A DNA stretch of 64,000 nt from the NCBI RefSeq assembly GCF_000379685.1, contig NZ_KB903252.1, positions 206-64,205 on the forward strand, written 5' to 3'. Source of the stretch: Catelliglobosispora koreensis DSM 44566 (GTDB taxonomy: Bacteria > Actinomycetota > Actinomycetes > Mycobacteriales > Micromonosporaceae). The notes beneath the pieces are model-generated. The model was not told the origin of the DNA. It ran no database searches and was given only the letters and a program-made list of their open reading frames with translations. Positions 25,072 through 34,048 of the stretch are shown piece by piece; positions within the stretch are counted from its first letter, which is position 1, and every line of letters begins with the position of its first letter. Position numbers and translations under genes: made by a program.

Positions 25072-25209
25072 GTAACCGTTTCTTGGCGACAGCCGCCTGG
25101 TCGTGACTTCAAGTGTGCGAAGTCGGTGCGTCTTCTTCTGACACGCGCCACCCTGCCTATTTCCGCCCGTAGCGGCGGTGTCTGACAGAACGCCACTGGA
25201 GTGTGTGCC

Positions 25210-25293
25210 ATGAACCGTTACGTTGCCCCCTTGGGCTTCACCCTCGCGGCCACCTGGGTCGTCGCGATCTTCATGCTCGTCAGCACGCGCTGA
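25210..25293 (+). CDS. 27-residue membrane protein
   Basis: MNRYVAPLGFTLAATW followed by VVAIFMLVSTR: a single transmembrane helix with a short polar N-terminus and an Arg tail. GGAG lies 9 nt upstream. It is convergent with the VWA gene and opposite to fabG. Small actinobacterial single-helix proteins of this size are often missed in annotation. Function unknown. Confidence 0.6.
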   Translation: MNRYVAPLGFTLAATWVVAIFMLVSTR

Positions 25294-25303
25294 GGAGCCA
25301 GCT

Positions 25304-25333
25304 ATGCCTTCACATAGACAGCGAACCGTTTGA
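25304..25333 (+). CDS. Possible 9-codon micro-ORF
   Basis: ATG at 25304, with GAGGAG 6 nt upstream, 11 nt after the small membrane protein stop. It encodes MPSHRQRTV and ends inside the terminator palindrome. Coding status uncertain. Confidence 0.2.
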   Translation: MPSHRQRTV

Positions 25334-25364
25334 TCCACATCCACTAGCCGGTGTGGATCAAACG
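25327..25364. terminator. Bidirectional terminator-like palindrome
   Basis: Perfect 13-bp arms (25327-25339, 25352-25364) with a 12-nt loop. It contains the stop codon of the VWA gene on one strand and ends the small-protein unit on the other. Its arms share TGATCCACA / TGTGGATCA with the 66-bp repeats but lack the inner palindrome. Confidence 0.6.
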
Positions 25365-26293
25365 ATTCGTGGGGTCCAAAGCAGACTGAACACGCCGGAT
25401 AGCAACGTCAGCAGCAGTGCCGCCGCCGCGAACCAGGCTGTCAGCTCGACTGGCACAAGGCGCTTGCCCAGTGACGATCCCATGTCTTTGTAGACCTGCT
25501 TGAGTTCATCAGCGGTCGCCGCCTCGTAGAAGAACCCGCCCGTCGTCTCGGCCAGTCCGGCGAGGGCCATCCGGTCCACCGGCACCCGCTGCATCTGCCC
25601 GGCGATGTCGACCACTCCCTCATCCGTCCCAAAGGCGACGGTCGACACCGGCACGCCGGCCTCCGACGCGGCCGCCGCCGCTTCCTCAACCTCACGGCCA
25701 TAGGTGCGGTATCCGTCTGACAGCAACAGAATCCGTGCTGGCACACCGTCTTCCACGGCTCTGATCGCGTCGAGTGACGTGAACACCGCTTCCCCGGTCG
25801 CGGTCGCCTCCTGGAGCTCCAGCGTGTCGAGGGCGTCCAGCACCGCCTGCCGGTCCGACCCGGGCGACACCAAGACCTGAGCAGTCCGTGCGAAGGTCAC
25901 CAGACCGAGGTTGTACTTGGCGGGCAGCTCAGCGACAAACTGTTTAGCCGCCAGCTGCGCCGCCTCGATGCGGCTCGGCGCGACGTCAGCCGCCTGCATC
26001 GACAGTGACACGTCGATAGCGAGCACGACGGTCGCCTGCTCCAGCTGCCGTTCCATGTCCACAGCGGGCTTGGCGAGACTGAACACGAGCGAGACGAGCC
26101 CGGTCAGGAACACTCCCGCGGCAAGGTAACGCCGCCAGCCAATTCCCTTTGGTACCAAGCTTTTCAGCAGCTCCACATTGGAGAAACGGACCGCTGTCTT
26201 GAGTCTGGTCCGCTGACGCCACGCATAGCCTGCGGCCAGTCCCGCGACGGGCACCAGCGCGGCCAGCCACTGCGGCTCAAGAAATCGCATCAT
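25358..26293 (-). CDS. VWA-domain membrane protein (BatA/Rv1481-like)
   Basis: 311 residues. Two N-terminal membrane segments (LVPVAGLAAGYAW; YLAAGVFLTGLVSLVF), a VWA domain with MIDAS DVSLSMQ at about 95, and TFARTAQVLVSPGSD. The C-terminal membrane helix is at 280-305. It works with the DUF58 and MoxR proteins encoded just upstream in a chaperone-like assembly. Starts 4 nt before the DUF58 stop. Confidence 0.9.
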   Translation of the reverse strand: MMRFLEPQWLAALVPVAGLAAGYAWRQRTRLKTAVRFSNVELLKSLVPKGIGWRRYLAAGVFLTGLVSLVFSLAKPAVDMERQLEQATVVLAIDVSLSMQAADVAPSRIEAAQLAAKQFVAELPAKYNLGLVTFARTAQVLVSPGSDRQAVLDALDTLELQEATATGEAVFTSLDAIRAVEDGVPARILLLSDGYRTYGREVEEAAAAASEAGVPVSTVAFGTDEGVVDIAGQMQRVPVDRMALAGLAETTGGFFYEAATADELKQVYKDMGSSLGKRLVPVELTAWFAAAALLLTLLSGVFSLLWTPRIV

Positions 26294-27141
26294 CTTTGCC
26301 TCCGCCGGTGCCGTTGCGCGGCAACGAATTTCACCATGCTGGCCAGCCAGTCCCCATCCGTGCCAAGCCTCAGGTGCCGTGCGCCCGACCCCCGAATACG
26401 TTCCGCGATAGCCGCTCGCTGCGCGCGGGCAGCCACGGCATAACGCTCACGCAACGAGGGGGTCGTCTGGACACAATGGACGCTCCCCGTCTCGGGATCG
26501 ACAAGTTCCAGCACCCCAACGTCAGGCAGGTCTAGCTCACGCGGGTCGGTCAGCTCGATCGCGAGCACGTCGTGGCGGGCCGATAGCTTGCGCAGCGGGC
26601 GTTCCCAGTCCTGGTCAAGAAAGTCCGAGATGACAACGGCAAGACCGCGCCTGCGCGGCGGGCGGTTCAGCGCGTCCACGAGAACCGCCAGCTCCGGAAA
26701 CGGTCCGTCATAACCCGCGGCCGTCTTCAAGATGCGCAACGATGCACCGCGCCCTCCCCTGGCCGGAACGCACGACGAACCGATCACGGCGCCCACCCTG
26801 TTCCCGCCACGGATCGTCAGTTGCGTCATCGCTGACACCGCGATCAGCGCGAGGTCCCGCTTGAGCATCTTCGCGGTGCCAAAAGCCAGACTGGGCGACA
26901 GATCCACGGCTAGCCAGGTCTCCAGTTCCCGGTCGGCGACGGTCAGGCGCACATGTGGCACGGTCGTGCGTGCCGTGACCGGCCAGTCCATCCGGCGCAC
27001 GTCGTCTCCGGGCACGTAGGCACGCGACTCCCCCGCCTCACTGCCCGGCCCGGGAAGCAACCCGAGGTAGTCCCCTTGCAAGAGTCCGTCAAGCCGCCGG
27101 GAAACCTTGAGCTGCAACCGGTTTAGGACTGCGGAAGTCAT
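26290..27141 (-). CDS. DUF58 protein
   Basis: 283 residues. DUF58 pattern: GLLPGPGSEAGESRAYVPGDDVRRMDWPVTART, with basic residues for folding partners, and AVVISDFLDQDWERPL of the VWA-like core near 175. Part of the MoxR-DUF58-VWA module. It overlaps its neighbours by 4 nt at each end, indicating a tight operon. Confidence 0.93.
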   Translation of the reverse strand: MTSAVLNRLQLKVSRRLDGLLQGDYLGLLPGPGSEAGESRAYVPGDDVRRMDWPVTARTTVPHVRLTVADRELETWLAVDLSPSLAFGTAKMLKRDLALIAVSAMTQLTIRGGNRVGAVIGSSCVPARGGRGASLRILKTAAGYDGPFPELAVLVDALNRPPRRRGLAVVISDFLDQDWERPLRKLSARHDVLAIELTDPRELDLPDVGVLELVDPETGSVHCVQTTPSLRERYAVAARAQRAAIAERIRGSGARHLRLGTDGDWLASMVKFVAAQRHRRRQR

Positions 27142-28142
27142 GATTGCTGGCGGGGAGTGACCGCGGGCAGCGGGACTTCGGCGAGGATGCGTTCGACGAT
27201 GGCGTCCGGGGCGATGTCGTCGGCGAGCGCGTCGTAGCTCAGGACGAGCCGGTGCCGCAGCACATCGGGCGCGATGTCGAGGACGTCTTGCGGCAGCGCG
27301 TAATCGCGGCCGCGCAACAACGCTAGTGCTCTAGTCGCGCGCACGAGACCGAGCGACGCCCGTGGGCTAGCGCCGTATTGGATCAGCGGGGCCACATCGG
27401 CCAGGCCGTTTTCCGCCGGCTCCCGTGTCGCCAGCACCACCCGCACCGCGTAGTCGACGAGAGCGTTGTGCACGAACACGTTGTCGGCGCGTTGCTGCAG
27501 CGCCGCGAGCTCGGGCGAAGTCAGGACCGGGGTGGCGCGCGGTGCCGAACTTCCCATCCGGTATACGATTTCTCGTTCTTCACTGCTTGTTGGGTACCCA
27601 ACGAGCACTTTCAAAAGAAAGCGATCGCGCTGGGCTTCCGGCAAGGGATAGACGCCCTCCTGCTCGATCGGGTTCTGGGTCGCCATCACCAGGAACGGGT
27701 CGGGCAGCGGGTGGGTGCGCCCACCGAGCGATACCTGCCGCTCGGCCATCACCTCAAGCAGCGCCGACTGCACTTTCGCCGGGGCGCGGTTGATCTCATC
27801 GGCGAGCAGGAAGTTGACGAAGACCGGGCCGAGCTCGACATCAAATTGACCATCCCTGTACAGACGCGTTCCGACGATGTCCGACGGCACGAGATCGGGC
27901 GTGAACTGGATGCGGGCGAACGATCCCCCCGAAACCTCAGCGACCGTTTGCACGGCAAGGGTTTTCGCGACTCCCGGCACACCTTCCAAAAGGCAGTGCC
28001 CTCTGGCGAGCAGCGCGGTGAACATCCGCTCCACCAACCGGTCCTGGCCGACGATGACCTTCTTCGTCTCGAAGATCGCCTTTTCGAGCACTGTCGCGTC
28101 AGCCGCCGGTGCGGGCAGGGGGTTTTCCGCGAGAGTGGTCAT
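27138..28142 (-). CDS. moxR: MoxR-type AAA+ ATPase
   Basis: 334 residues. Walker A EGVPGVAKT, Walker B LADEINRAP, sensor 1 MATQNP and the arginine finger in LPEAQRDRF. MoxR ATPases act as metal-insertion or folding chaperones with VWA partners. I chose ATG 28142, which has GGAGG 6 nt before it, over a GTG 24 nt upstream with no ribosome site. First gene of the moxR-DUF58-VWA operon. Confidence 0.93.
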   Translation of the reverse strand: MTTLAENPLPAPAADATVLEKAIFETKKVIVGQDRLVERMFTALLARGHCLLEGVPGVAKTLAVQTVAEVSGGSFARIQFTPDLVPSDIVGTRLYRDGQFDVELGPVFVNFLLADEINRAPAKVQSALLEVMAERQVSLGGRTHPLPDPFLVMATQNPIEQEGVYPLPEAQRDRFLLKVLVGYPTSSEEREIVYRMGSSAPRATPVLTSPELAALQQRADNVFVHNALVDYAVRVVLATREPAENGLADVAPLIQYGASPRASLGLVRATRALALLRGRDYALPQDVLDIAPDVLRHRLVLSYDALADDIAPDAIVERILAEVPLPAVTPRQQS

Positions 28143-28254
28143 CAAGTCCTCCAGAACGTCCTCCACAGCGGACAGTTGATAACCAGCCTCGCATAGTACG
28201 TCCTGAAATGAGGCGATTCGCTCCAGTCGCTACTCTCAGAAATGGATCAGTTAC

Positions 28255-28396
28255 ACAAAATCAGCCAAACGGAGGGGCTCACCCCCCTTTCGTTTCCGGC
28301 GGACCCGTGGTTAATATTTCCGCGTTGCCGGGCGGCTTCCCCCGTGGCCGCCCGGCACGCCACACCTTTACCGAGCCGGCCGGCTCGGTTTTTTGT
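28255..28396 (+). ncRNA. Candidate structured small RNA with intrinsic terminator
   Basis: Between moxR and the next plus-strand gene lie three stems in a row: 28267-28295 with a run of six C in the loop region, 28326-28357 (11-bp perfect arms, C-rich loop), and the terminator at 28370-28394. No supported CDS precedes this terminator on the plus strand. The C-rich loops recall the actinobacterial 6C RNA, but I cannot confirm that family. The 5' end is a guess. Confidence 0.4.
28370..28394 (+). terminator. Rho-independent terminator
   Basis: ACCGAGCC / GGCTCGGT stem, 4-nt loop GGCC, then TTTTTT. One of the few classic hairpin-plus-T terminators in the window. It faces plus and ends no known gene. 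Confidence 0.85.
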
Positions 28397-28414
28397 TGCC
28401 CTAGGCTGACCGTC

Positions 28415-28600
28415 GTGGATCCGATCTGTTCGAGCAAGGGCTGCCGCAACGACGCGACCTGGGAACTGCACTGGAACAACCCCAAGCTGCACACCCCGGA
28501 GCGGCGCAAGATCTGGCTGGCCTGCGACGAGCACCGCGCGAGCCTTTCAGCATTTCTTGAGGCGCGGGGGTTCCTGCGCGAGACGGTCGCGCGGACCTGA
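28415..28600 (+). CDS. Small Cys-rich conserved protein (often mislabelled acetone carboxylase)
   Basis: 61 residues. PICSSKGCRNDATWELHWNNP, PERRKIWLACDEH with a Cys/His set (CxxxxC...CxxH) that could bind zinc, then FLEARGFLRE. Widespread in actinobacteria and placed near the PH-domain genes; function unknown. GTG 28415, with TAGGCT 7 nt upstream: leaderless. Confidence 0.75.
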   Translation: MDPICSSKGCRNDATWELHWNNPKLHTPERRKIWLACDEHRASLSAFLEARGFLRETVART

Positions 28601-28618
28601 TCCTCTACAGTCGAGGTT

Positions 28619-29122
28619 GTGGATTCACCTTCGCTCAGCGCGCTCGACCCGTGGCCACAAACCGTCCAATGGCGGCCTGTCTCCTCCCGGCTTATCGCCT
28701 CTGAGCTGACCCAGCGAGCAATTTGGCTCGTGATCCTGCTCGGGGTGGCATTAACGACCTGGTTGATCTGGGAATCGTGGTGGTCACTAGCGGCCGGTGC
28801 CGCGGTTCTGGTACTCAACATCATCGGCGCTGTCGTCGATGTGCGGGCGGTCCGCGCCTACGGCTACGCCGAACGCGAGCGTGACCTGCTCGTCCGCCAC
28901 GGCCGGATGATCAGGCGGCTGTCCATCGTTCCTTACGCCCGCATGCAGTTCGTCGACGTGACAGCTGGACCGCTTGAGCGGGCCTTCGGCATCGCCACGG
29001 TCCGCCTGCACACCGCCGCGGCCGCCAGCGACGCCACGATCCCGGGCCTGGAACCAGCCGAGGCGACCCGCTTGCGTGACCGCCTCGCCGCCCTAGGCGA
29101 CGACATCGGCGAGGGCCTATGA
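28619..29122 (+). CDS. PH-like domain membrane protein (YdbS-like)
   Basis: 167 residues. Two membrane helices at about 33-70, then a bacterial PH (DUF304) domain with DLLVRHGRMIRRLSIVPYARMQFVDV. YdbS/YdbT-type proteins are membrane-bound with unclear roles, and some defend against bacteriocins. GTG start at 28619, with TACAGT 7 nt upstream. Overlaps the next gene by 4 nt. Confidence 0.85.
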   Translation: MDSPSLSALDPWPQTVQWRPVSSRLIASELTQRAIWLVILLGVALTTWLIWESWWSLAAGAAVLVLNIIGAVVDVRAVRAYGYAERERDLLVRHGRMIRRLSIVPYARMQFVDVTAGPLERAFGIATVRLHTAAAASDATIPGLEPAEATRLRDRLAALGDDIGEGL

Positions 29123-30714
29123 CCACCGAACCCCCGCCGGCACCGGGCACCCCGTCGGCTGAGGACGCCCCACCCACCTCCAGCACGCAGCCGCCAAACG
29201 CGGGAAGCCCGTCAGCTCCGGGCACCCCGTCAGCCTCCGGCACAAGCCCAGCGACGGCGACCGGCGCGCGGCTACCGGCTTCCAGCGAACAGCCGTCCAC
29301 TTCGGAGCCAGCGGCCTTCAGCCCGCCGTCCTCGGCAAGTGGCGCAACTGCGGCTGGTGCGGTTCCGGGAACGCTTGCCACGCAAGGTCCGGGCGGCACT
29401 GGGCCTGGCGGGGAGGTGCCGGCGAATGGGGCGGGCCGGCAACGGCTGCACCCGATCAGCCCTGTCCTCAAAGGACTCCGGCTGCTGATCCTGGCTGTCG
29501 TCGCCATGTCGTGGCGCACGCTGGAACAGCTCGACTTTGGCCGCTGGCTGCTGCTCGTGGCCGGGTTGATGGTCGTGCTGCTGGCCTACTCGGCTGTGGC
29601 GTGGCGCTTCACGGGATATGAGGTCGCGCGGCGCGAGTTGCGGATCTACGAAGGCGTGCTGTCGCGGCGCGTGCGCACGGTGCCGTTGGAGCGATTGCAG
29701 GCGATCGAAGTCGTGCAGCCGTTTCAGGCCAAGCCATTCGGGCTCGCTGAGCTGAAACTGGACGTCGCGGGGACGCAGAAGGCCGAGGCGCCCTTGGCTT
29801 ACCTTCCGCTGGCGCAAGCCCGGGCGCTAAGAGCGCAGCTGCTAGCCCTGTCCGCCGGGGCCGGCGGCGCCACGCAGGCTCCAGAGGAGCCGGCGGCCGA
29901 GCCGGTGCTTCGCGTGGACAACAACGATGTCGTGATCAGCCAGCTGCTGACGCCTCCGGTGCTGCTCACGCCGATCGCGGTGCTCTACATCGTCGGCCAG
30001 CTGGTCTTCAACGAGGACTTCAGCTTCTTCTCCATCGCCTCGATGATCACTGCGGCCGCGGCCACTATCTTCACGCCGATCATGCGGACGCTGAACTTCT
30101 GGGACTTCCGCCTCGGGCGTACGCCTGACGGCAAGTTGCGTATCAAGCATGGCCTGCTCACGACACGGAGCCAGACGGTACCCATTCGCCGCATTCAATC
30201 GGTCACGGTGACCTGGCCGTTCCTGTGGCGCCTCAAGGGCTGGCTGCGCGTGACGATGGCGGTCGCTGGGCAGAGTTCGTCCGCTGAAGAAGGCCGCAAA
30301 GCCGAAACGGACCGCCTGCTGCCCGTCGCCACGCTGGCTCAAGCGCACGAGATCGTTCCGCTAGCGGTGCCTGGCGCCGACCCTTCGAACCTTCCTTTCA
30401 CGACGGTGGTGCCCCGCGCCAAGTGGATCGCCCCGTTCCGCTCCCGCGTCCTGGCCGCTGGCCTGACCGAGCACGTGTTCGGCAGTGTCGACGGCCGGGT
30501 GACCCGCACCCTGACGATGGTTCCCTACGAACGCATCCAGAGCATCCGCATCACGCAGGGACCTCTGCAACGGCGGCTTGGCCTGGCGACCGTGCACGCC
30601 GATGTCGCGGGCGGAACCCCGGTCAGTGCTCCACACCGGACGCTCGAACAGGCCTATGCCTGGGTCGACGAACTCGAACGCCGCACCTTCACCGCTCGTT
30701 CGGCGGCAAGCTAG
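29119..30714 (+). CDS. PH-like domain membrane protein (YdbT-like), long
   Basis: 531 residues. N-terminal 100 residues are Pro/Ala/Ser/Gly-rich and disordered. Three DUF304 PH repeats then follow at about 165-250, 305-410 and 440-525 (RIYEGVLSRRVRTVPLERLQAIEV; IKHGLLTTRSQTVPIRRIQSV; RTLTMVPYERIQSIRI), with paired membrane helices between them. Works with the 28619 protein; the ATGA overlap suggests coupled synthesis. Confidence 0.88.
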   Translation: MTTEPPPAPGTPSAEDAPPTSSTQPPNAGSPSAPGTPSASGTSPATATGARLPASSEQPSTSEPAAFSPPSSASGATAAGAVPGTLATQGPGGTGPGGEVPANGAGRQRLHPISPVLKGLRLLILAVVAMSWRTLEQLDFGRWLLLVAGLMVVLLAYSAVAWRFTGYEVARRELRIYEGVLSRRVRTVPLERLQAIEVVQPFQAKPFGLAELKLDVAGTQKAEAPLAYLPLAQARALRAQLLALSAGAGGATQAPEEPAAEPVLRVDNNDVVISQLLTPPVLLTPIAVLYIVGQLVFNEDFSFFSIASMITAAAATIFTPIMRTLNFWDFRLGRTPDGKLRIKHGLLTTRSQTVPIRRIQSVTVTWPFLWRLKGWLRVTMAVAGQSSSAEEGRKAETDRLLPVATLAQAHEIVPLAVPGADPSNLPFTTVVPRAKWIAPFRSRVLAAGLTEHVFGSVDGRVTRTLTMVPYERIQSIRITQGPLQRRLGLATVHADVAGGTPVSAPHRTLEQAYAWVDELERRTFTARSAAS

Positions 30715-30715
30715 A

Positions 30716-30760
30716 GCGGCTCCGGTCCAGCCAGGCAGGAAGAGGTTGGACCGGAGCCGC
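30716..30760. terminator. Hairpin after the PH-domain operon
   Basis: 14-bp perfect arms (30716-30729, 30747-30760) with a 17-nt loop, 2 nt after the YdbT-like stop. No T-run. Confidence 0.7.
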
Positions 30761-30922
30761 GGCTACCCCCGAGCGCCTGCGTATCCCCCGTGGTGCGGGC
30801 GGTCGGATAGGCTGGCCGGCTGGCAGAGCCGTATTACGAATGTCGCGGCACAAGCCCTGTTCGGCAAGGCATCCGGACAACCTCGAACACTTCCGAACAG
30901 CCGCTCCATTAGGCTGAATGGC

Positions 30923-31303
30923 ATGACTTCACCGCTCGCCCCGGGCCTGACCGCCACCGTCGCGCTAGCCGTGACCAGCGCCGACACCGCGATCGAGCTA
31001 GGCTCAGGCGACGTTCCCGTGCTGGCGACACCACGCGTGGTCGCGCTCACCGAGGAGGCGACGGTCGCCGCCATCGCTCCCGCGTTGCAGGATGGCCAGA
31101 CGAGCGTCGGGACGCGCGTCGAGCTGGACCACAAAGCGGCGACCCCGGTCGGGCGCACCGTCCTGGCGACCGCGACCCTGACCGAAGCCGACGGCCGCAA
31201 GCTGACCTTCGAGGTCAGTCTCACCGACGGTGAAACCCTTGCCGCCCAAGGTGTCGTGCACAGGGTCGTCGTCGACCGGCAGAAGTTCCTGGACCGGCTA
31301 TGA
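30923..31303 (+). CDS. Hotdog thioesterase (FlK-like)
   Basis: 126 residues. PGLTATVALAVTSADTAIELGSG, VPVLATPRVVALTEEAT and VELDHKAATPVGRTVLATATL are typical of the fluoroacetyl-CoA thioesterase-like group, with the Thr/Glu/His set present (ATPR, LTEEA, LDHKAATPVG). Hydrolyses an acyl-CoA of unknown chain. ATG 30923 has TAGGCT 7 nt upstream. Coupled to the following hydrolase gene by an ATGA overlap. Confidence 0.85.
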   Translation: MTSPLAPGLTATVALAVTSADTAIELGSGDVPVLATPRVVALTEEATVAAIAPALQDGQTSVGTRVELDHKAATPVGRTVLATATLTEADGRKLTFEVSLTDGETLAAQGVVHRVVVDRQKFLDRL

Positions 31304-32088
31304 CCGCCTTCAGCGAGATCGCCGATGGGGTGTACGTGCTCGCGCACCCGCAGTTCAACATCAATGTCACTCTGATCACGGGCACGGAAGCGGCACTGCT
31401 CGTGGACACACTGTCCACTCCGGAACAAGCGGCCGATCTGCTGGCCGAAGTCCGCGACATCACGTCGGCTCCGCTTTCCGTTGTCAATACGCACTTTCAC
31501 TTCGACCACACCTTTGGCAACGCGACCATGCCTGCCACGGCGATCTGGGGACACCCATCCTGCGCCACCGAGTTGACCGATCGTGGTGAGCACTGGCGGC
31601 TCAAGTGGGAGGCCGAATACGGCATCGATCTCGGAGGCGTCGTGATCCGCCCGCCGGATCGGCTCGTGCGCACGGCACAGGTGCTGGATTTGGGCGGCCG
31701 CGACGTGACGCTCAGCTATCACGGGCGTGGCCACACAGCGGGCGACCTGGTCGTCCGCACGGGCAACGTGCTCATCACCGGCGACCTCACGGAGCAGGAC
31801 GCCCCACCGTCTTTTGAGGACGCCTACCCGCTGGACTGGCCGGACACTCTCGCCGCGCTGCTTTCCTTCTGCACCAACGAGACCGTCGTCGTGCCCGGCC
31901 ACGGTTCCGTGAGCGATAGGGAGTTCGTCAAGCGACAGCACGACGACCTGACCCGGCTCGACTGGCTCATCCGCGAAGGGCACGCCGACGGCGCCCCGGT
32001 TGCCCGGATCGCCGCCGCCGCGCCGTTCGCTTCGGAGATCGCTGTTAGGCGAGGGTTTGCTCAGCTGGACGGTTCACTGGCGGTTTAG
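31300..32088 (+). CDS. MBL-fold metallo-hydrolase
   Basis: 262 residues. Zinc site THFHFDHTFGN (HxHxDH form), GRGHTAGD, GDLTEQDA with the bridging Asp, and VPGHG. Related to glyoxalase II-like and quinone-lactonase hydrolases. Probably cleaves a thioester or lactone, in line with the coupled thioesterase gene. It overlaps the convergent asnB gene by 44 nt, so both ends are coding on both strands. Confidence 0.88.
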   Translation: MTAFSEIADGVYVLAHPQFNINVTLITGTEAALLVDTLSTPEQAADLLAEVRDITSAPLSVVNTHFHFDHTFGNATMPATAIWGHPSCATELTDRGEHWRLKWEAEYGIDLGGVVIRPPDRLVRTAQVLDLGGRDVTLSYHGRGHTAGDLVVRTGNVLITGDLTEQDAPPSFEDAYPLDWPDTLAALLSFCTNETVVVPGHGSVSDREFVKRQHDDLTRLDWLIREGHADGAPVARIAAAAPFASEIAVRRGFAQLDGSLAV

Positions 32089-33988
32089 TGAGCAAGGCTG
32101 AGGCGTTGCGGGTGATGCCTGGGTCGAGCGTCTTCGTGACGAAGATCGCGTGCCACACGCAAAACACCAGCACGGTCCAGATCTTGCGGGAGTTGTCGGC
32201 ACGGCCAGCCTTGTGATCGCGCAGCAACTCGTCCACATAGGACAGATCGAGCAGGTCACCGGCACCCGAGTTGTGCAGGATGTCGCGTGCCCACTGGTAC
32301 ATCTCCCCCGCCAGCCACACCCGCGTCGGCACCGGGAACCCGAGTTTGGGCCGGTTCACGATCGCTGGCGGAACGACCTGTGCCATCGCCTGGCGCATCG
32401 CCCACTTGGTCGTGCGTGAACCCGGCGGCACCTTCAGCGCCTGCGGCAGTTTCGACGCCACCGCCCACACCTCACGGTCGAGGAACGGCACGCGCAGTTC
32501 AAGCGAGTGCGCCATCGACATGCGGTCGGCCTTGACGAGAATGTCCCCGCGCAGCCACGTGCTCATGTCGACGTATTGCATCTTCGTCACGTCATCGAGA
32601 CCGTCAGCCGCGGCCTCGGCGTAGTAGGGGCGGGTGATGTCGGTGTAGCGCGCTCCACCGGAGTTGCGCTTGAGCAGACGGCGGATCTCGTCATCGGCGG
32701 CGAAGATGCGCGCGTTGCCGCTGAACCGCTCCTCGATCGGGGTGGTTCCCCGTTCCAGGAACGACTTACCTCGTACACCCTGGGGAATGGCTTTTGAAAC
32801 GGCTCTTAAACCCCGCTGCATCGGGCTCGGCAGTCGCGTGAGCATGGCCAGGGACAACGGCTCGCGGTAGATCAGATAGCCACCGAAGAACTCGTCGGCG
32901 CCTTCGCCACTGAGCACCACCGTCACGTGCTCTGCCGCCGTCTTGGCGACGTAATAGAGCGGAACCAGCGAGGGGTCCGCGACCGGATCGTCAAGGTGCC
33001 AGACGATGCGGGGCAGGGCTTCCATCATGTCGTACGCGTTGATTTTCGTCGGGATCGTCGTGACGCCCAGGTGGCGGGCTGATTCCTGCGCGATATCGAT
33101 CTCGGAGTAACCGTCCACATCGAACCCGACCGTGAACGTCAGGATGTCCGGGTTGAACTCACGGGCCAGCGCGACAACGGAAGTTGAGTCGATCCCGCTG
33201 GACAGGAAAGCACCGACGGGCACGTCAGAGCGCATGTGCATCTTGACGCTCTCGCGCAGTGTTTCCTTGATCTCGTGGAAGATCCGCTGGTGGTCTTCCA
33301 TCGGGGTCGGGTGGAAGATCGGCCGGAAGTAGCGCCGGATCGCCATCGTGCCACCGGGTTCCCAGGTGAGGGACTCACCGGCGCCGATGCGCTTGATTCC
33401 ACTGTGGAGGGTCGCCGGTTCCGGAACGTATTGGAACGTCAGCAGGTGCGACAGCTGCACCGGGTCGATTTCGCCGTCGCAGAAAGGCAGCAGTGCCTTC
33501 TTCTCGCTGGCGAGGAACAGACCGTCAGCAGTCTGCAGGTAGTGCATGGGCTTGATACCGAAGTGATCCCGCGCCCCGAAAGCCCTCCGCTGCTGCCGGT
33601 CCCAGATCACGAACGCGAACATGCCCCGCAGGCGATCCAGAACGGCCTCGCCCCAGTGGTGGAATCCGGCGACAACAACCTCACCGTCGCCGTTGGTAGC
33701 GAACTCCGCGCCGAAGTCGCGGATCAACTCCTCTCTTAATTCGAGATAGTTGTATATTTCGCCATTAAACGTGAGCAGGTATCTGTCCAGGTAAGGCAAG
33801 GGTTCCTTGGATAAATCGACGTCAATGATCGACAGCCGCTTGTGCGCGAAGACGACATCCTCATCGACAACTTGGACCCCGGTGTCATCCGGACCCCGAT
33901 GATGCAGCTGCTCAAGGGCTTCCGCAATCCTCGCCGGAAAGCCGCCAACCGTCCCAGTACTACTGAAAAACGCTAAGATGCCGCACAC
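32045..33988 (-). CDS. asnB: Asparagine synthetase (glutamine-hydrolysing)
   Basis: 647 residues. After removal of Met, Cys2 is the glutaminase nucleophile (MCGILAFFS). RLSIIDVD, FNGEIYNY and GDGEVV form the N-terminal Ntn domain. The synthetase half has VGAFLSSGIDST (PP-loop) and LSGEGADEFFGGY. Amidates aspartate with ATP. GTG start at 33988, with GGGAGG 10 nt upstream. 60 bp separates it from the divergent aminopeptidase gene. Confidence 0.94.
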   Translation of the reverse strand: MCGILAFFSSTGTVGGFPARIAEALEQLHHRGPDDTGVQVVDEDVVFAHKRLSIIDVDLSKEPLPYLDRYLLTFNGEIYNYLELREELIRDFGAEFATNGDGEVVVAGFHHWGEAVLDRLRGMFAFVIWDRQQRRAFGARDHFGIKPMHYLQTADGLFLASEKKALLPFCDGEIDPVQLSHLLTFQYVPEPATLHSGIKRIGAGESLTWEPGGTMAIRRYFRPIFHPTPMEDHQRIFHEIKETLRESVKMHMRSDVPVGAFLSSGIDSTSVVALAREFNPDILTFTVGFDVDGYSEIDIAQESARHLGVTTIPTKINAYDMMEALPRIVWHLDDPVADPSLVPLYYVAKTAAEHVTVVLSGEGADEFFGGYLIYREPLSLAMLTRLPSPMQRGLRAVSKAIPQGVRGKSFLERGTTPIEERFSGNARIFAADDEIRRLLKRNSGGARYTDITRPYYAEAAADGLDDVTKMQYVDMSTWLRGDILVKADRMSMAHSLELRVPFLDREVWAVASKLPQALKVPPGSRTTKWAMRQAMAQVVPPAIVNRPKLGFPVPTRVWLAGEMYQWARDILHNSGAGDLLDLSYVDELLRDHKAGRADNSRKIWTVLVFCVWHAIFVTKTLDPGITRNASALLTKPPVNRPAEQTLA

Positions 33989-34048
33989 TGGCCCATCCTC
34001 CCACAAATAACGCCGCAGTAAGCTCTTTCTTAAAACGGTGGAGGAGTC

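Noticed and set aside
25327-25364. Sixth copy of the 66-bp element
   Set aside because: It shares the outer TGATCCACA arms but is 38 bp long and has no inner palindrome; it serves better as a terminator.
30763-31983. Long minus-strand frame opposite the thioesterase and MBL genes
   Set aside because: It is the antisense of two genes with clear motifs (HxHxDH, hotdog), has no conserved domain, and reflects GC-rich third-position bias.
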